Below, in pieces: positions 45,909-54,888 of a stretch of DNA of 64,000 nt. A model generated the notes under the pieces. It saw nothing but the letters and a program-made list of their open reading frames with translations, was not told where the DNA came from and did not search any database. Made by a program: the position numbers and the translations under genes. The stretch is from positions 310,001 to 374,000 of the forward strand of contig NZ_JAUKWQ010000003.1 in NCBI RefSeq assembly GCF_030504645.1, given 5' to 3'. How positions within the stretch are numbered: position 1 is the first letter of the stretch; every line of letters starts with the position of its first letter. Source of the stretch: Rhizobium oryzicola (GTDB lineage: Bacteria; Pseudomonadota; Alphaproteobacteria; Rhizobiales; Rhizobiaceae).

Positions 45909-46745
45909 ATGCGCATTGCCGGACGCAAGATCAGCGGCGGAACGATCGCCGTCTACCTTACGGTGATTGTTGTTACCATCATCATGCTGCTGCCGTTCGC
46001 CTGGATGCTGTCGGCCTCCCTGAAACTGGACCGCGATGTCTTCGCCTTCCCGATCGAATGGATACCGTCGCATCCACGCTGGCAGAACTATGTGGACATC
46101 TGGACGAAGATCCCGCTGGCGCTGTTCATCTACAACACGTCGAAGCTGACGATCATCGTCACCGTCCTGCAGCTGCTGACGTCGAGCTTCGCGGCCTATG
46201 CCTTCGCCAAGCTGCACTTCCCTTACAAGAACACGCTGTTCCTCGGCTATATCGCAACGATCGCCATGCCCTGGCAGGTCTATATGGTCCCGCAGTTCCT
46301 GCTGATGCGCGAGTTCGGGCTGAACAACACCCATCTGGCCCTCATCTGCCTGCAGGCCTTCACCGCCTTCGGCGTGTTTCTGATGCGGCAGTTCTACATG
46401 TCGATCCCGAACGAGCTTTGCGAAGCAGCTCGCATCGACGGCATGAACGAATACCAGATCTGGGCGAAGATCATGCTGCCATTGTCTAAGCCGGCGCTCT
46501 CCACGCTCACCATCTTCACCTTCGTCACCACCTGGAACGACTTTCTCGGGCCGATGATCTACCTCACCAAGACGGAGCTCAAGACGATCCAGATCGGGCT
46601 TCGCATGTTCATTTCGCAATATTCCGCTGAATACGGGCTGATCATGGCGGCCTCCGTGGTGGCGCTTATTCCTGTGCTCATCGTCTTCCTGTCGCTGCAG
46701 CGCTTCTTCGTCGAAGGCGTCGCTTCGTCGGGTCTCAAAGGTTGA
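45909..46745 (+). CDS. Sugar ABC permease, MalG type (uronide oligosaccharide locus)
   Basis: Partner permease (278 aa) starting 3 nt after the first. EAA loop ELCEAARIDGMNEYQIWAKI, then LPLSKPALSTLTIFTFV, TWNDFLGPM and the terminal RFFVEGVASSGLKG. It runs into the GH88 gene, whose ATG follows 5 nt after this stop (a TTG at 46742 would overlap). Confidence 0.92.
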   Translation: MRIAGRKISGGTIAVYLTVIVVTIIMLLPFAWMLSASLKLDRDVFAFPIEWIPSHPRWQNYVDIWTKIPLALFIYNTSKLTIIVTVLQLLTSSFAAYAFAKLHFPYKNTLFLGYIATIAMPWQVYMVPQFLLMREFGLNNTHLALICLQAFTAFGVFLMRQFYMSIPNELCEAARIDGMNEYQIWAKIMLPLSKPALSTLTIFTFVTTWNDFLGPMIYLTKTELKTIQIGLRMFISQYSAEYGLIMAASVVALIPVLIVFLSLQRFFVEGVASSGLKG

Positions 46746-46750
46746 ATGTC

Positions 46751-47923
46751 ATGAATGCTCTTTCCCCATTGCATCCGCAGCCCATCACGGATCAGGAGAT
46801 AAAGGCCGCATTGGACATCGCGGTCGCGCAGGTGCGCCGCAACCTGCCGGACTTTACCTACAAGGCGCAGAACCATTCGAGCCTCGGCAACATCTATCCG
46901 GCCGTTGAAAACGACCAGTGGACGGCTGGCTTCTGGCCGGGCGAAATCTGGCTGGCCTATGAGCATACGGGTGACAAGGTTTTCCAGTATGCGGCTCAGA
47001 TCCAGGTGCAGAGCTTCCTGCACCGGATCGAAAACCGCATCGAGACAGACCATCACGACATGGGCTTTCTCTATTCGCCCTCCTGCATCGCCGCCTGGAA
47101 ACTGGTGGGCGACGAGGATGGCCGAAAGGCAGCCCTTCTAGCGGCTGACCAGCTGATCGAGCGCTATCAGCCGATCGGACAGTTCATCCAGGCCTGGGGC
47201 CGCAAGGACAACCCCAACGAATATCGCTACATCATCGACTGCCTGCTCAATCTCCCGCTGCTCTACTGGGCAACGCGCGAGACGGGCAATGAGCGCTACC
47301 GTGAGATCGCGCTGACGCATGCGCGCACGACGCTTGCCCATTCGGTCCGCGCCGACAACTCCACCTACCACACCTTCTATATGGACCCGGTGACGGGAGC
47401 GCCCGTGCGCGGGGCGACGAAACAGGGTTATAGCGATGACAGTTTCTGGGCACGCGGCCAGGCCTGGGGTATATCAGGCATGGCGATTTCCTACCGTTAC
47501 GAGCGCCTGCCCGCCTATCGCGAAGCCTTCGAGAACCTGCTCGGCTTCCACCTGAACCGGCTGCCGGCCGATCTTGTGCCCTATTGGGATCTGATCTTTA
47601 CGGAAGGGTCAGAGGAGCCGCGGGACAGCTCATCCGCGTCGATCGTCGCCTGCGGCCTGTTGGAAATGGCCGAACTGGTCGAAGCCGACGATGCGGCGCG
47701 CTACCGCGATCTCGCCCGCCGCATGATGAAAAGCCTCGCCGACTATTACGCGGTGAAGGATCCGTCGATCTCGAACGGGCTCGTATTGCACGGCACCTAT
47801 TCCAAGAAGACGCCGCACAATACCTGCCGTGGCGAAGGCGTCGATGAATGTGTCTCCTGGGGGGACTATTATTATATGGAAGCTTTGACGCGCCTCTCGC
47901 GCAACTGGTCTTCCTACTGGTGA
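46751..47923 (+). CDS. GH88-family unsaturated uronyl hydrolase
   Basis: Unsaturated glucuronyl hydrolase-type enzyme (390 aa) that removes the unsaturated uronic acid left by polysaccharide lyases through hydration and hydrolysis. The two essential Asp residues appear at D103 (TDHHDMGFLY) and D163 (YRYIIDCLLNLP). The family patterns QWTAGFWPGEIWLAYE, WARGQAWGISGM and SWGDYYYMEALTRL are present. No signal peptide. ATG 46751 with AAAGG upstream is preferred over TTG 46742. It works on the product of the divergent heparinase-family lyase. Confidence 0.9.
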   Translation: MNALSPLHPQPITDQEIKAALDIAVAQVRRNLPDFTYKAQNHSSLGNIYPAVENDQWTAGFWPGEIWLAYEHTGDKVFQYAAQIQVQSFLHRIENRIETDHHDMGFLYSPSCIAAWKLVGDEDGRKAALLAADQLIERYQPIGQFIQAWGRKDNPNEYRYIIDCLLNLPLLYWATRETGNERYREIALTHARTTLAHSVRADNSTYHTFYMDPVTGAPVRGATKQGYSDDSFWARGQAWGISGMAISYRYERLPAYREAFENLLGFHLNRLPADLVPYWDLIFTEGSEEPRDSSSASIVACGLLEMAELVEADDAARYRDLARRMMKSLADYYAVKDPSISNGLVLHGTYSKKTPHNTCRGEGVDECVSWGDYYYMEALTRLSRNWSSYW

Positions 47924-47935
47924 TCCGAGGGGATA

Positions 47936-49045
47936 ATGGCAAGCATTTCGCTGAAGAAACTGAACAAGACCTACGGCGCCCTCAAAGTGGTGCACGATAT
48001 CGATCTTGAAATCGCCGACAAGGAATTCATCGTGCTGGTCGGCCCATCCGGCTGCGGCAAGTCCACGACGTTGCGCATGATCGCAGGCCTTGAGGAAATT
48101 TCAGGCGGCGAATTGATCATCGGCTCAGACCTGATGAACGACGTGCCGTCCAAGGATCGCGATATCGCGATGGTCTTCCAGAACTATGCGCTCTATCCGC
48201 ATATGACGGTCTATCGCAACATGGCCTTCGGCCTGGAACTGCGAAAAGCCCCCCGCGATGTCATCGAACGTCAGGTGGAGGAAGCGGCAAAGATCCTCGA
48301 CATCTCCCATCTTCTGAACCGCAAGCCGAAGGCGCTCTCGGGTGGCCAGCGGCAGCGCGTCGCTTTGGGCCGCGCCATGGTGCGCAACCCGGCCGTCTTC
48401 CTGCTGGACGAGCCGCTCTCCAACCTCGATGCCAAGCTGCGCGGCACCATGCGCGCCGAAATCACCAAGCTGCACAAGCGGCTGGATGCGACCTTCATCT
48501 ATGTGACCCACGATCAGGTGGAAGCCATGACCATGGCCGACCGTATCGTGGTCATGAAGGACGGACACATCCAGCAGGTGGATACCCCGCAGAACCTCTA
48601 TGACCGCCCGGTCAACATGTTCGTCGCAGGCTTCATTGGGGCGCCGCAAATGAACCTGTTGCCGGCAAAGCTTACGCAGGAGGATGGGCGCTTCTTCGCC
48701 CTTGTGGAGGAGCACAAGCTGCCCCTGCCGCAGAGCTTCGATCGCAGCCGCCTTCTAGCCTACGAAGGCAAGGATGTGGTGCTCGGCATTCGTCCGGAGA
48801 ATTTCCACGAACTGGCACCTGCAGATATCGATCCTGCCAATAGCGCACCTTTCCATGCGGTGGTGGAGCTGGCCGAACCCATGGGTTCCGAGGTGCATCT
48901 CAACCTCATCGCCGGCGGCCGCAATATGATTGCCCGCGTCTCGCCGCGCTTCCGCTCGAAGATCGGCGACCGCGTTTCGCTGGTGGCCGATCTCACCAAT
49001 GCGCAACTCTTCGATCCGCAGACCGAGCGGTCGATCCTGTACTGA
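47936..49045 (+). CDS. Sugar ABC ATPase, UgpC/MalK type
   Basis: ATPase (369 aa): Walker [15 protein letters not shown], signature [15 protein letters not shown], Walker [17 protein letters not shown], switch His in [11 protein letters not shown], and the C-terminal regulatory OB domain (VLGIRPENFHEL, EPMGSEVHLNL). It lies 12 nt after GH88 and 14 nt before the YesL-like gene, energising the two permeases upstream. Confidence 0.93.
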   Translation: MASISLKKLNKTYGALKVVHDIDLEIADKEFIVLVGPSGCGKSTTLRMIAGLEEISGGELIIGSDLMNDVPSKDRDIAMVFQNYALYPHMTVYRNMAFGLELRKAPRDVIERQVEEAAKILDISHLLNRKPKALSGGQRQRVALGRAMVRNPAVFLLDEPLSNLDAKLRGTMRAEITKLHKRLDATFIYVTHDQVEAMTMADRIVVMKDGHIQQVDTPQNLYDRPVNMFVAGFIGAPQMNLLPAKLTQEDGRFFALVEEHKLPLPQSFDRSRLLAYEGKDVVLGIRPENFHELAPADIDPANSAPFHAVVELAEPMGSEVHLNLIAGGRNMIARVSPRFRSKIGDRVSLVADLTNAQLFDPQTERSILY

Positions 49046-49059
49046 GGCTGGCAAGTGCG

Positions 49060-49767
49060 ATGCAGTGGCTGGAGGCATTCTGGACGAAGGAAGGAAAGGG
49101 CATCCCCAAGGATGCGCCGAAGAGAACCGGTCTGCCTCTGTTTGCCGAAATCATTGCCCGCGAATGGTGGGAGCTGGTGAAGCTGAACCTGCTTTTCCTC
49201 CTGTTTTCGCTGCCGCTCGTCACAGCGCCTGCCGCAACCTTTGCGACCGCCACGATCTGCCGGATGATGGTGGAGGATCGGCCCGTCTATCTGCTGCGTG
49301 ATTTTCTGGAGGCGCTGCGGGCGCATGCGATGCGGGCAACAGTCTGGGCGCTCGTGGCGGGCACGGCTGTCATCATCGGGGTCGGCGCGATCTCGGCCTA
49401 TGCCGCCGCCGCTAGGACATCGCTGTTCTATGCGGCACCCTTGGCGCTCAGCCTCGTCGTCACATTGTTCGTGACGCTCTGGGCCGCCTGCTTCGTGATG
49501 GTGAGCGTCACTGAAGCGCGGCCCTTCTGGGAAAGCCTGAAGCTTTCGGCACTCGCCGCCCTGCTTCGTCCGCTGCCCCTGCTTGCGGCGCTTGCCTTCG
49601 TCGCGGCGCTCTGGATTGCGCATATCCTTTTCTATCCCGTCTCGGTCTTCATGCCGGCGGTGATGAATTTCTCGCTCGGAATGTTCGCCGTTGCCTTCGG
49701 CGCGCAAGGGGTCGTGGCGCAGGTTCTCGCCCGCTCCGAGGAGGAGAACACCATACAGGAACCATAA
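49060..49767 (+). CDS. YesL-like DUF624 membrane protein
   Basis: Membrane protein (235 aa) of the DUF624/YesL family, with about five hydrophobic segments (LNLLFLLFSLPLVTAPAATF; AVIIGVGAISAYAAA; LALSLVVTLFVTLWAACFVM; LPLLAALAFVAALWIAHI). YesL is found in rhamnogalacturonan and other plant-polysaccharide loci of Bacillus beside ABC importers, and the function is not established. Its place between ATPase and binding-protein genes suggests a helper role in oligosaccharide uptake. Confidence 0.75.
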   Translation: MQWLEAFWTKEGKGIPKDAPKRTGLPLFAEIIAREWWELVKLNLLFLLFSLPLVTAPAATFATATICRMMVEDRPVYLLRDFLEALRAHAMRATVWALVAGTAVIIGVGAISAYAAAARTSLFYAAPLALSLVVTLFVTLWAACFVMVSVTEARPFWESLKLSALAALLRPLPLLAALAFVAALWIAHILFYPVSVFMPAVMNFSLGMFAVAFGAQGVVAQVLARSEEENTIQEP

Positions 49768-49770
49768 TGA

Positions 49771-49789
49771 CGGCGCCGAGGAGGCGCCG
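49771..49789 (+). other. Stem-loop upstream of binding-protein gene
   Basis: Perfect 7-bp GC stem CGGCGCC / GGCGCCG with loop GAGGA, 3 nt after the YesL-like stop and 35 nt before the binding-protein start. No T-run. With the hairpin at 51122-51152 it brackets the binding-protein message. Confidence 0.55.
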
Positions 49790-49824
49790 GTAACCAGACA
49801 CAATTGAGGGAAGGAGATCAGCAA

Positions 49825-51105
49825 ATGTATCTGGAAAAATTCGGAGGAGCGATCCGGGCAACCGTCGCAGGATTTGGCCTTGTAACCGCGATGGGCAGTA
49901 CAGCGCTTGCCCAGTCATCAGAGCCGGTGACGCTGAAATGGGCGCTCTGGGATTGGGACAAGGTTGCCTATTACAAGCCGCTGATCGAGGCCTATCAGGC
50001 CAAGCATCCGAACGTGAAGTTCGAGCCCGTCGATCTCGGCTCGCAGGACTACACGCAGATGATTTCGACCCAGCTGACTGGCGGTTCGAAGGATATCGAC
50101 GTCGTCACCATCAAGGACGTGCCCGGCTATGCGACGCTGGCCAAGGCCGGCACCATCAGCGAACTCGGCAGCTTCCTCACCGCCCAGAAGATCGAAGCCG
50201 GCCCTTATGGCGGCCTGATCGAGGCCCTCACCATCGACGGCAAGATCTATGCCCTGCCCTTCCGCTCGGACTTCTGGATTCTCTATTACAACAAGGACAT
50301 CTTCGACAAGGCGGGCGTACCCTACCCCACCAACGACATGACCTGGAAGCAGTTCGACCAGATCGCGGAAAAGCTGAAGGGTGGTTTCGGCTCCAACAAG
50401 ACCTACGGCGCGCTGCTGCACACCTGGCGCTCCACCGTGCAGCTGCCCGGCATCCAGGACGGCAAGCATACGCTTGTCGAAGGCGACTATGCCTTCCTGA
50501 AGCCGTGGTATGAGCGTGCGCTCACGCTTCAGAAGAGCGGTGCAATCCCCTCTTATGCTTCTCTGAAGACCTCCAACACGCATTATTCTGCGCTGTTCTT
50601 CAACGGCACGGTTGGCATGCTGCCGATGGGCACATGGTTCATCGGCACGCAGATTGCCAAGGTACAGTCGGGTGAATCCAAGGCGAAGAACTGGGGCATC
50701 GTGAAGTTCCCGCATCCGGAAGGCGTCGAAGCCGGCACCACGGCAGCGCAGCTTGCCGGTCTTGCCGTCAACAACAACTCGACCCACAAGGATGTTGCGC
50801 TCGACTTCATCAAGTTCGCCAGCGGCCCGGAAGGCGCGAAGATTGTTGCCGATACCGGCACCCTTCCCGCCATCCGCACGGATGATGTGGCTGCGAAGAT
50901 CACCGGCCTCTCCGGCTTCCCGCAGGATTCAGCCAGCAAGGAAGCCCTGAAATCTGGCAAGTCCTACCTGGAAATGGCGGTCAGCCCCAATGCCGCGAAG
51001 ATCGAAGTGGTGCTGAACCGGGTTCATGATTCCATCATGACCGACAACACACCGATCGATGCAGGCCTGAAGGACATGACGGATGGTGTGAAGGCAATCA
51101 AGTAA
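49825..51105 (+). CDS. Sugar ABC transporter binding protein (uronide oligosaccharide locus)
   Basis: Family-1 type periplasmic binding protein (426 aa from ATG 49825 with AAGGAGA upstream). The signal peptide ends near GSTALAQ before SSEPVTLKWALWDW. Typical stretches include IDVVTIKDVPGYATLAKAG, ALPFRSDFWILYYNKDIFDK and VALDFIKFASGPEGAKIVAD. It is encoded after its permeases and ATPase, with stem-loops on both sides. The ligand is inferred to be an unsaturated or uronate-containing oligosaccharide. Confidence 0.9.
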   Translation: MYLEKFGGAIRATVAGFGLVTAMGSTALAQSSEPVTLKWALWDWDKVAYYKPLIEAYQAKHPNVKFEPVDLGSQDYTQMISTQLTGGSKDIDVVTIKDVPGYATLAKAGTISELGSFLTAQKIEAGPYGGLIEALTIDGKIYALPFRSDFWILYYNKDIFDKAGVPYPTNDMTWKQFDQIAEKLKGGFGSNKTYGALLHTWRSTVQLPGIQDGKHTLVEGDYAFLKPWYERALTLQKSGAIPSYASLKTSNTHYSALFFNGTVGMLPMGTWFIGTQIAKVQSGESKAKNWGIVKFPHPEGVEAGTTAAQLAGLAVNNNSTHKDVALDFIKFASGPEGAKIVADTGTLPAIRTDDVAAKITGLSGFPQDSASKEALKSGKSYLEMAVSPNAAKIEVVLNRVHDSIMTDNTPIDAGLKDMTDGVKAIK

Positions 51106-51121
51106 TCACGCAAACCGTTGT

Positions 51122-51152
51122 TGGCCGCGGGTTACTCCTTCTCCCGCGGCCA
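51122..51152 (+). other. Ten-bp stem-loop 16 nt after binding-protein stop
   Basis: Perfect stem TGGCCGCGGG / CCCGCGGCCA with an 11-nt loop (TTACTCCTTCT) and no T-run after it. It would fall inside the next gene if that began at 51118, which supports the later GTG start. Confidence 0.65.
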
Positions 51153-51183
51153 CCCCCGCAGTGAAACAGACTGGAAGCTTCTC

Positions 51184-53031
51184 GTGCCCTTCGATCTCGC
51201 CAAGGCCAATCCGCTCCACGGCAACCCGCTCAAAACCCGTCAGGATCTGTCCAAGGCGCTGATGGATCTGTTCAATCCGCTGTTGCCGTATTTTTCAGAA
51301 GGTGGCGCAAGGGTGAGGTTGAGCGCATTTGGCGCGATCTTCGACCATCCGGCGGCAGATCTCGAAGGTTTTGCCCGCCCGCTCTGGGGTATTGTTCCGT
51401 TCGCGGCCGGCGGCGGTGAGTTTCCGCATTGGGAACTTTACCGGCGCGGTCTCGCAAATGGAACGAACCCTGATCATCCCGAATATTGGGGCGATGTCAG
51501 CGACCGTAACCAGCGGCTTGTGGAACTCGCCGCCATCGGTTTTGCGCTGGCCCTGGTGCCCGAACATCTCTGGGAACAGCTGGACGGGACGGCAAAACAG
51601 ATCGTTTCCGCCTATCTCCTGACGGCGCGGAACCTGGAGTATATCGACAACAACTGGAAATTCTTCCGGGTGCTGGTCGATCTCGGATTGGAGCGTGTTG
51701 GCGTCTCCTTCGACACGGCCAAGACGGTGCAATATCTCGACGAGCTGGAGGACTTCGATATCGGCGAGGGCTGGTATCGCGACGGACCCGTGCGTCGGGT
51801 CGATCACTACATCCCTTTTGCCATGCATTATTACGGCCTGATCTATGCTGTGCTCGCCAAGGGGGATGAGGCTCGCGCAACGCGGATGCTAGAGCGCGCC
51901 AAGATCTTCACGAAAGACATTCGCCACTGGTTCGGCCCGGATGGCGCAGCCCTGCCTTTCGGGCGCAGCCAGATCTATCGCTTTGCCGCTGGCGGCTTCT
52001 GGGCAGCACTCGCCTTTGCGGATCTCGAGGCCCTGCCCTGGGGCGAGATCAAAGGCTATTACATGCGCCACATCCGCTGGTGGGCGAACCGACCAATCTG
52101 CGACCGCGATGGCGTGCTGTCGGTCGGCTATGGCTATCCGAACCTGTTGATGAGCGAAAGCTATAATTCCGCCTGCTCGCCCTATTGGGCCTTCAAGTTC
52201 TTTCTCGCGCTGGCTTTGCCCGAGGATCACCCCTTCTGGCAGGCGGAAGAGGCACCCGCACCCCATTTTGCCGAGCCTGTGCCGCTTGCCAAACCCGGCA
52301 TGGTGGCGATGCACACGCCTCAGAACGTCGTCATTCTGGCGTCTGGCCAGGAGCACGACAAGATGCGCGGCTCGCACGAGAAGTATTCGAAATTCGCCTA
52401 CTCAACCCGCTATGGCTTCAACATTGAAGCCAATGACCGGCATTTCGATGCGGCAAGCTTTGACAACATGCTGGGTCTCTCGGACGATGGCGTTCACTTA
52501 CGCATGCGCGAGACGCTGGAAGAGGCGCTGATTGCCGGTGACAAACTCTATTCCCTCTGGAAGCCTTGGGGCGATGTGACAGTCGAGACCTGGCTGATCC
52601 CGGCCAATCCTTGGCATATCCGGGTTCACCGGATCGAGACGCCGCGACCGCTGCATTCCGCCGAGGGCGGCTTCGCCATCCCGCGTGCCGATTTCAACCG
52701 AGACCAGAACGAAACCTCCGCAGGTCGTGCTGTCTGGTTCGGCGCAAGCGATACGAGCGCGATTGTGGATCTGACAGAGAGAGCAACCCGAGCCGGGCAT
52801 GCGCAGCTTGCCATCGCCAACACCAACCTGATCCATGCCCGAACCCTCGTGCCGCAGCTGCGCGGAGCGATCGCCCCCGGCAGGACCATCTTCATGACGG
52901 CGGTGTGCGCGCTTCCCGAAAACGAAGGCGAGGCGTTTCTGTCGAACGTTCCGGCTGCGCCTGACATTGCCGCGCTGGAAGACCTGTTCAAACGCACTGG
53001 CACACGCGTTACCGCCTTCGATATCGGGTGA
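51184..53031 (+). CDS. DUF2264 domain protein
   Basis: Protein of 615 aa (GTG 51184 with GGAAG 6 nt upstream; a frame start at 51118 would place the 51122-51152 hairpin in the coding sequence). The N-terminal 360 residues match DUF2264, an alpha/alpha-toroid family found in polysaccharide loci (FARPLWGIVPFAAGGG, WKFFRVLVDLGLERVG, GWYRDGPVRRVDHYIPFAMH, GDVSDRNQRLVE). The C-terminal part is beta-rich. No signal peptide. Fold and context suggest a glycoside hydrolase or lyase acting on the imported oligosaccharide, but no activity can be assigned. Confidence 0.75.
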   Translation: MPFDLAKANPLHGNPLKTRQDLSKALMDLFNPLLPYFSEGGARVRLSAFGAIFDHPAADLEGFARPLWGIVPFAAGGGEFPHWELYRRGLANGTNPDHPEYWGDVSDRNQRLVELAAIGFALALVPEHLWEQLDGTAKQIVSAYLLTARNLEYIDNNWKFFRVLVDLGLERVGVSFDTAKTVQYLDELEDFDIGEGWYRDGPVRRVDHYIPFAMHYYGLIYAVLAKGDEARATRMLERAKIFTKDIRHWFGPDGAALPFGRSQIYRFAAGGFWAALAFADLEALPWGEIKGYYMRHIRWWANRPICDRDGVLSVGYGYPNLLMSESYNSACSPYWAFKFFLALALPEDHPFWQAEEAPAPHFAEPVPLAKPGMVAMHTPQNVVILASGQEHDKMRGSHEKYSKFAYSTRYGFNIEANDRHFDAASFDNMLGLSDDGVHLRMRETLEEALIAGDKLYSLWKPWGDVTVETWLIPANPWHIRVHRIETPRPLHSAEGGFAIPRADFNRDQNETSAGRAVWFGASDTSAIVDLTERATRAGHAQLAIANTNLIHARTLVPQLRGAIAPGRTIFMTAVCALPENEGEAFLSNVPAAPDIAALEDLFKRTGTRVTAFDIG

Positions 53032-53034
53032 TCC

Positions 53035-54681
53035 ATGCAGGACGCTGAGGACGACGCAGGATTGGCCGAGCTTTATCGCCGCCGGTTGAATATTCTCACC
53101 TGGGAACGTTCGGCTGCAGACATTGACGATCCGGCCCATCAGGCGCGTCTTCGTCGTCTCGAAATTTATGCAGGAGCCATGTTCGGGCCGGGTGTTTATG
53201 TGGCCGAGCAGGCGGAAGTTCACACCAGCCGCCTCACAATGGGTCGCGCCTCCTGGATCGCCGGGCATGCGATCGTGCGCGGCGAGATCGACCTGGGCGA
53301 AAACGTCTCGGTCAATCCTTATGCCTGTCTTTCCGGCAAAGTGCGCATCGGCAACGGCGTGCGGATCGCCTCGCATGTCAGCATTGTCGGCTTCAACCAC
53401 GGTTTTGATGACCTGGACACACCCATCTTCCGGCAGCCGCTAACCTCAAAAGGCATCGAGATCGAAAATGATGTCTGGATCGGTGCCAATGCTGTCATCT
53501 TGGATGGCGTGAGAATCGGCAGGGGCTCCGTGATTGCAGCAGGGGCTGTCGTCACGCAGGATATTCCGGCCTTTTCCATTGCCGGAGGCGTCCCGGCGCG
53601 CGTCCTGAAATCACGAAAGCCGGCGAATCCTTCGCCCTATGCCGCCGCAGAACAGGCGCTCGCCGAATTGGATGCTGCGGCTAAGCGGGACTGGCTAGAT
53701 GTCATTGCACATTACAAATCCGGCGAGATATTCACCTCGCCGGACGCCAGCGGAAAGCCGGTCACAACGCTTCGTCATCTTTGCGATGTTATCGAGATTG
53801 CCTCTGCCTTTGACGATCCCGACGCAGCGGGCGATCGGATAAAACTCATTGCCTATCTGCAGTCGCTCCAGGATGCGAAGACGGGCCTCTTTCCGGAACC
53901 CGGACGTCCGGTGGAAGAAGCGCTGCGCGCCGACGCGGCCGCCCTCTACAATCTGCTGGCTGTCACCTATGCGCTTGAATGCCTGGGATCGGCGCCGATC
54001 CATCAGCTTCATGCGGTCGAAGAACTGGGAAGCCACGAACTCGTGACATGGCTGGAAGAGCTACCATGGCAAAGCCGAGCCTGGCATTGCGGCGCGACCG
54101 TCGATGCCATCGCCACCGGGCTCTATGTCAACAGACGCTATTTCGGTGGCGGCGGAAACCGTCATGTTCTGTTCGGCTGGCTTGGAGAAAACTGCGATAC
54201 CGCCACGGGCTTTTGGGGAAAGGCAACGGAAAGGCAAGGCCTGCTACAGCCAGTCAACGGCTTCTACCGGTTGACGAGAGGGGCTTACGCCCAGTTCGGC
54301 CTGCCCCTGCCCTATCCAGAGCAAGCGATCAATTCGGTTATTCGGAACTATCGGGATTACCAGGGATTTTCCGGCGAAAGTTTCACCGCCTGCAATCTGC
54401 TGGATACGGTGCATCCTCTGCTCTTATGCCTTGAACAAACCGGGCATCGACGGGAGGAAGCGAAGACGATCGCAACAGAGATCATCCTGAAGCTTTCGCC
54501 GCTCTGGCAGCGCGGTCGCGGTCTCCCCTTTGCCGAAGGCCATGAACCGGGCTTGCAGGGAACGGAGATGGGCTTGTCGCTGCTATGGCTTGCCGCGAAA
54601 CTGCTCGGTCTGGAAGAAAGCCTTTCGTTCACACCGAAAGGGACTCACCGTTTCAGCGCTGCATTGGGGAACCGCACCTAA
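53035..54681 (+). CDS. Hexapeptide acyltransferase fused to an alpha/alpha-toroid domain
   Basis: Two-domain protein (548 aa). Residues about 45-200 form a left-handed beta-helix of the maltose O-acetyltransferase type: imperfect hexapeptide repeats, the catalytic-type His in [31 protein letters not shown], and [19 protein letters not shown]. Residues about 225-540 are helical with prenyltransferase- or toroid-like repeats ([53 protein letters not shown]). The fusion is unusual. It follows the DUF2264 gene by 3 nt and ends the operon. Function unknown; acetylation of an imported sugar is possible. Confidence 0.7.
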   Translation: MQDAEDDAGLAELYRRRLNILTWERSAADIDDPAHQARLRRLEIYAGAMFGPGVYVAEQAEVHTSRLTMGRASWIAGHAIVRGEIDLGENVSVNPYACLSGKVRIGNGVRIASHVSIVGFNHGFDDLDTPIFRQPLTSKGIEIENDVWIGANAVILDGVRIGRGSVIAAGAVVTQDIPAFSIAGGVPARVLKSRKPANPSPYAAAEQALAELDAAAKRDWLDVIAHYKSGEIFTSPDASGKPVTTLRHLCDVIEIASAFDDPDAAGDRIKLIAYLQSLQDAKTGLFPEPGRPVEEALRADAAALYNLLAVTYALECLGSAPIHQLHAVEELGSHELVTWLEELPWQSRAWHCGATVDAIATGLYVNRRYFGGGGNRHVLFGWLGENCDTATGFWGKATERQGLLQPVNGFYRLTRGAYAQFGLPLPYPEQAINSVIRNYRDYQGFSGESFTACNLLDTVHPLLLCLEQTGHRREEAKTIATEIILKLSPLWQRGRGLPFAEGHEPGLQGTEMGLSLLWLAAKLLGLEESLSFTPKGTHRFSAALGNRT

Positions 54682-54699
54682 AGGCTGATGGCGAGGGAT

Positions 54700-54729
54700 G
54701 CAGGCTGACTCCTTCTCAGCCTAGCCTGC
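54700..54729 (+). terminator. Possible terminator hairpin at the end of the polysaccharide operon
   Basis: Overlapping alternative stems: AGGCTGA / TCAGCCT (54702-54708 with 54716-54722) or GCAGGCT / AGCCTGC (54700-54706 with 54723-54729), about 20 nt after the last stop. Only AATAAT follows, with no clear T-run, so termination is uncertain. Confidence 0.4.
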
Positions 54730-54775
54730 AATAATCCCGCGACTGTCACGCGAAACTACCAATTGCCCTGAACAC

Positions 54776-54790
54776 ATTGGTCCTACCAAT
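54776..54790. promoter_or_regulatory. LldR-type operator ATTGGTCCTACCAAT
   Basis: Perfect 6-3-6 palindrome (ATTGGT-CCT-ACCAAT) about 100 nt before the lldR start. LldR/FadR-subfamily regulators bind TnGTnnnACnA-like sites, and this fits with extended arms. A half-site (CTACCAATT) lies further upstream at about 54756-54764. Confidence 0.7.
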
Positions 54791-54853
54791 CTAAGTATTC
54801 ACCAGTTCCGTGCTCAAAAGGCGGGATATCCAAATCATCTTGCCCTGTTCCTC

Positions 54854-54875
54854 AAAATTCGGTAGGACCAATTTT
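54854..54875. promoter_or_regulatory. Second LldR-type operator at the lldR leader
   Basis: GGTAGGACC core (54861-54869) with AT-rich, partly symmetric arms (AAAATT ... AATTTT), the inverse orientation of the 54776 site. It ends just before the ribosome-binding site of lldR (AAGGA at 54877), so bound repressor would block the transcript. The pair of sites 80 nt apart could support looping. Confidence 0.6.
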
Positions 54876-54888
54876 GAAGGAAACGCCG

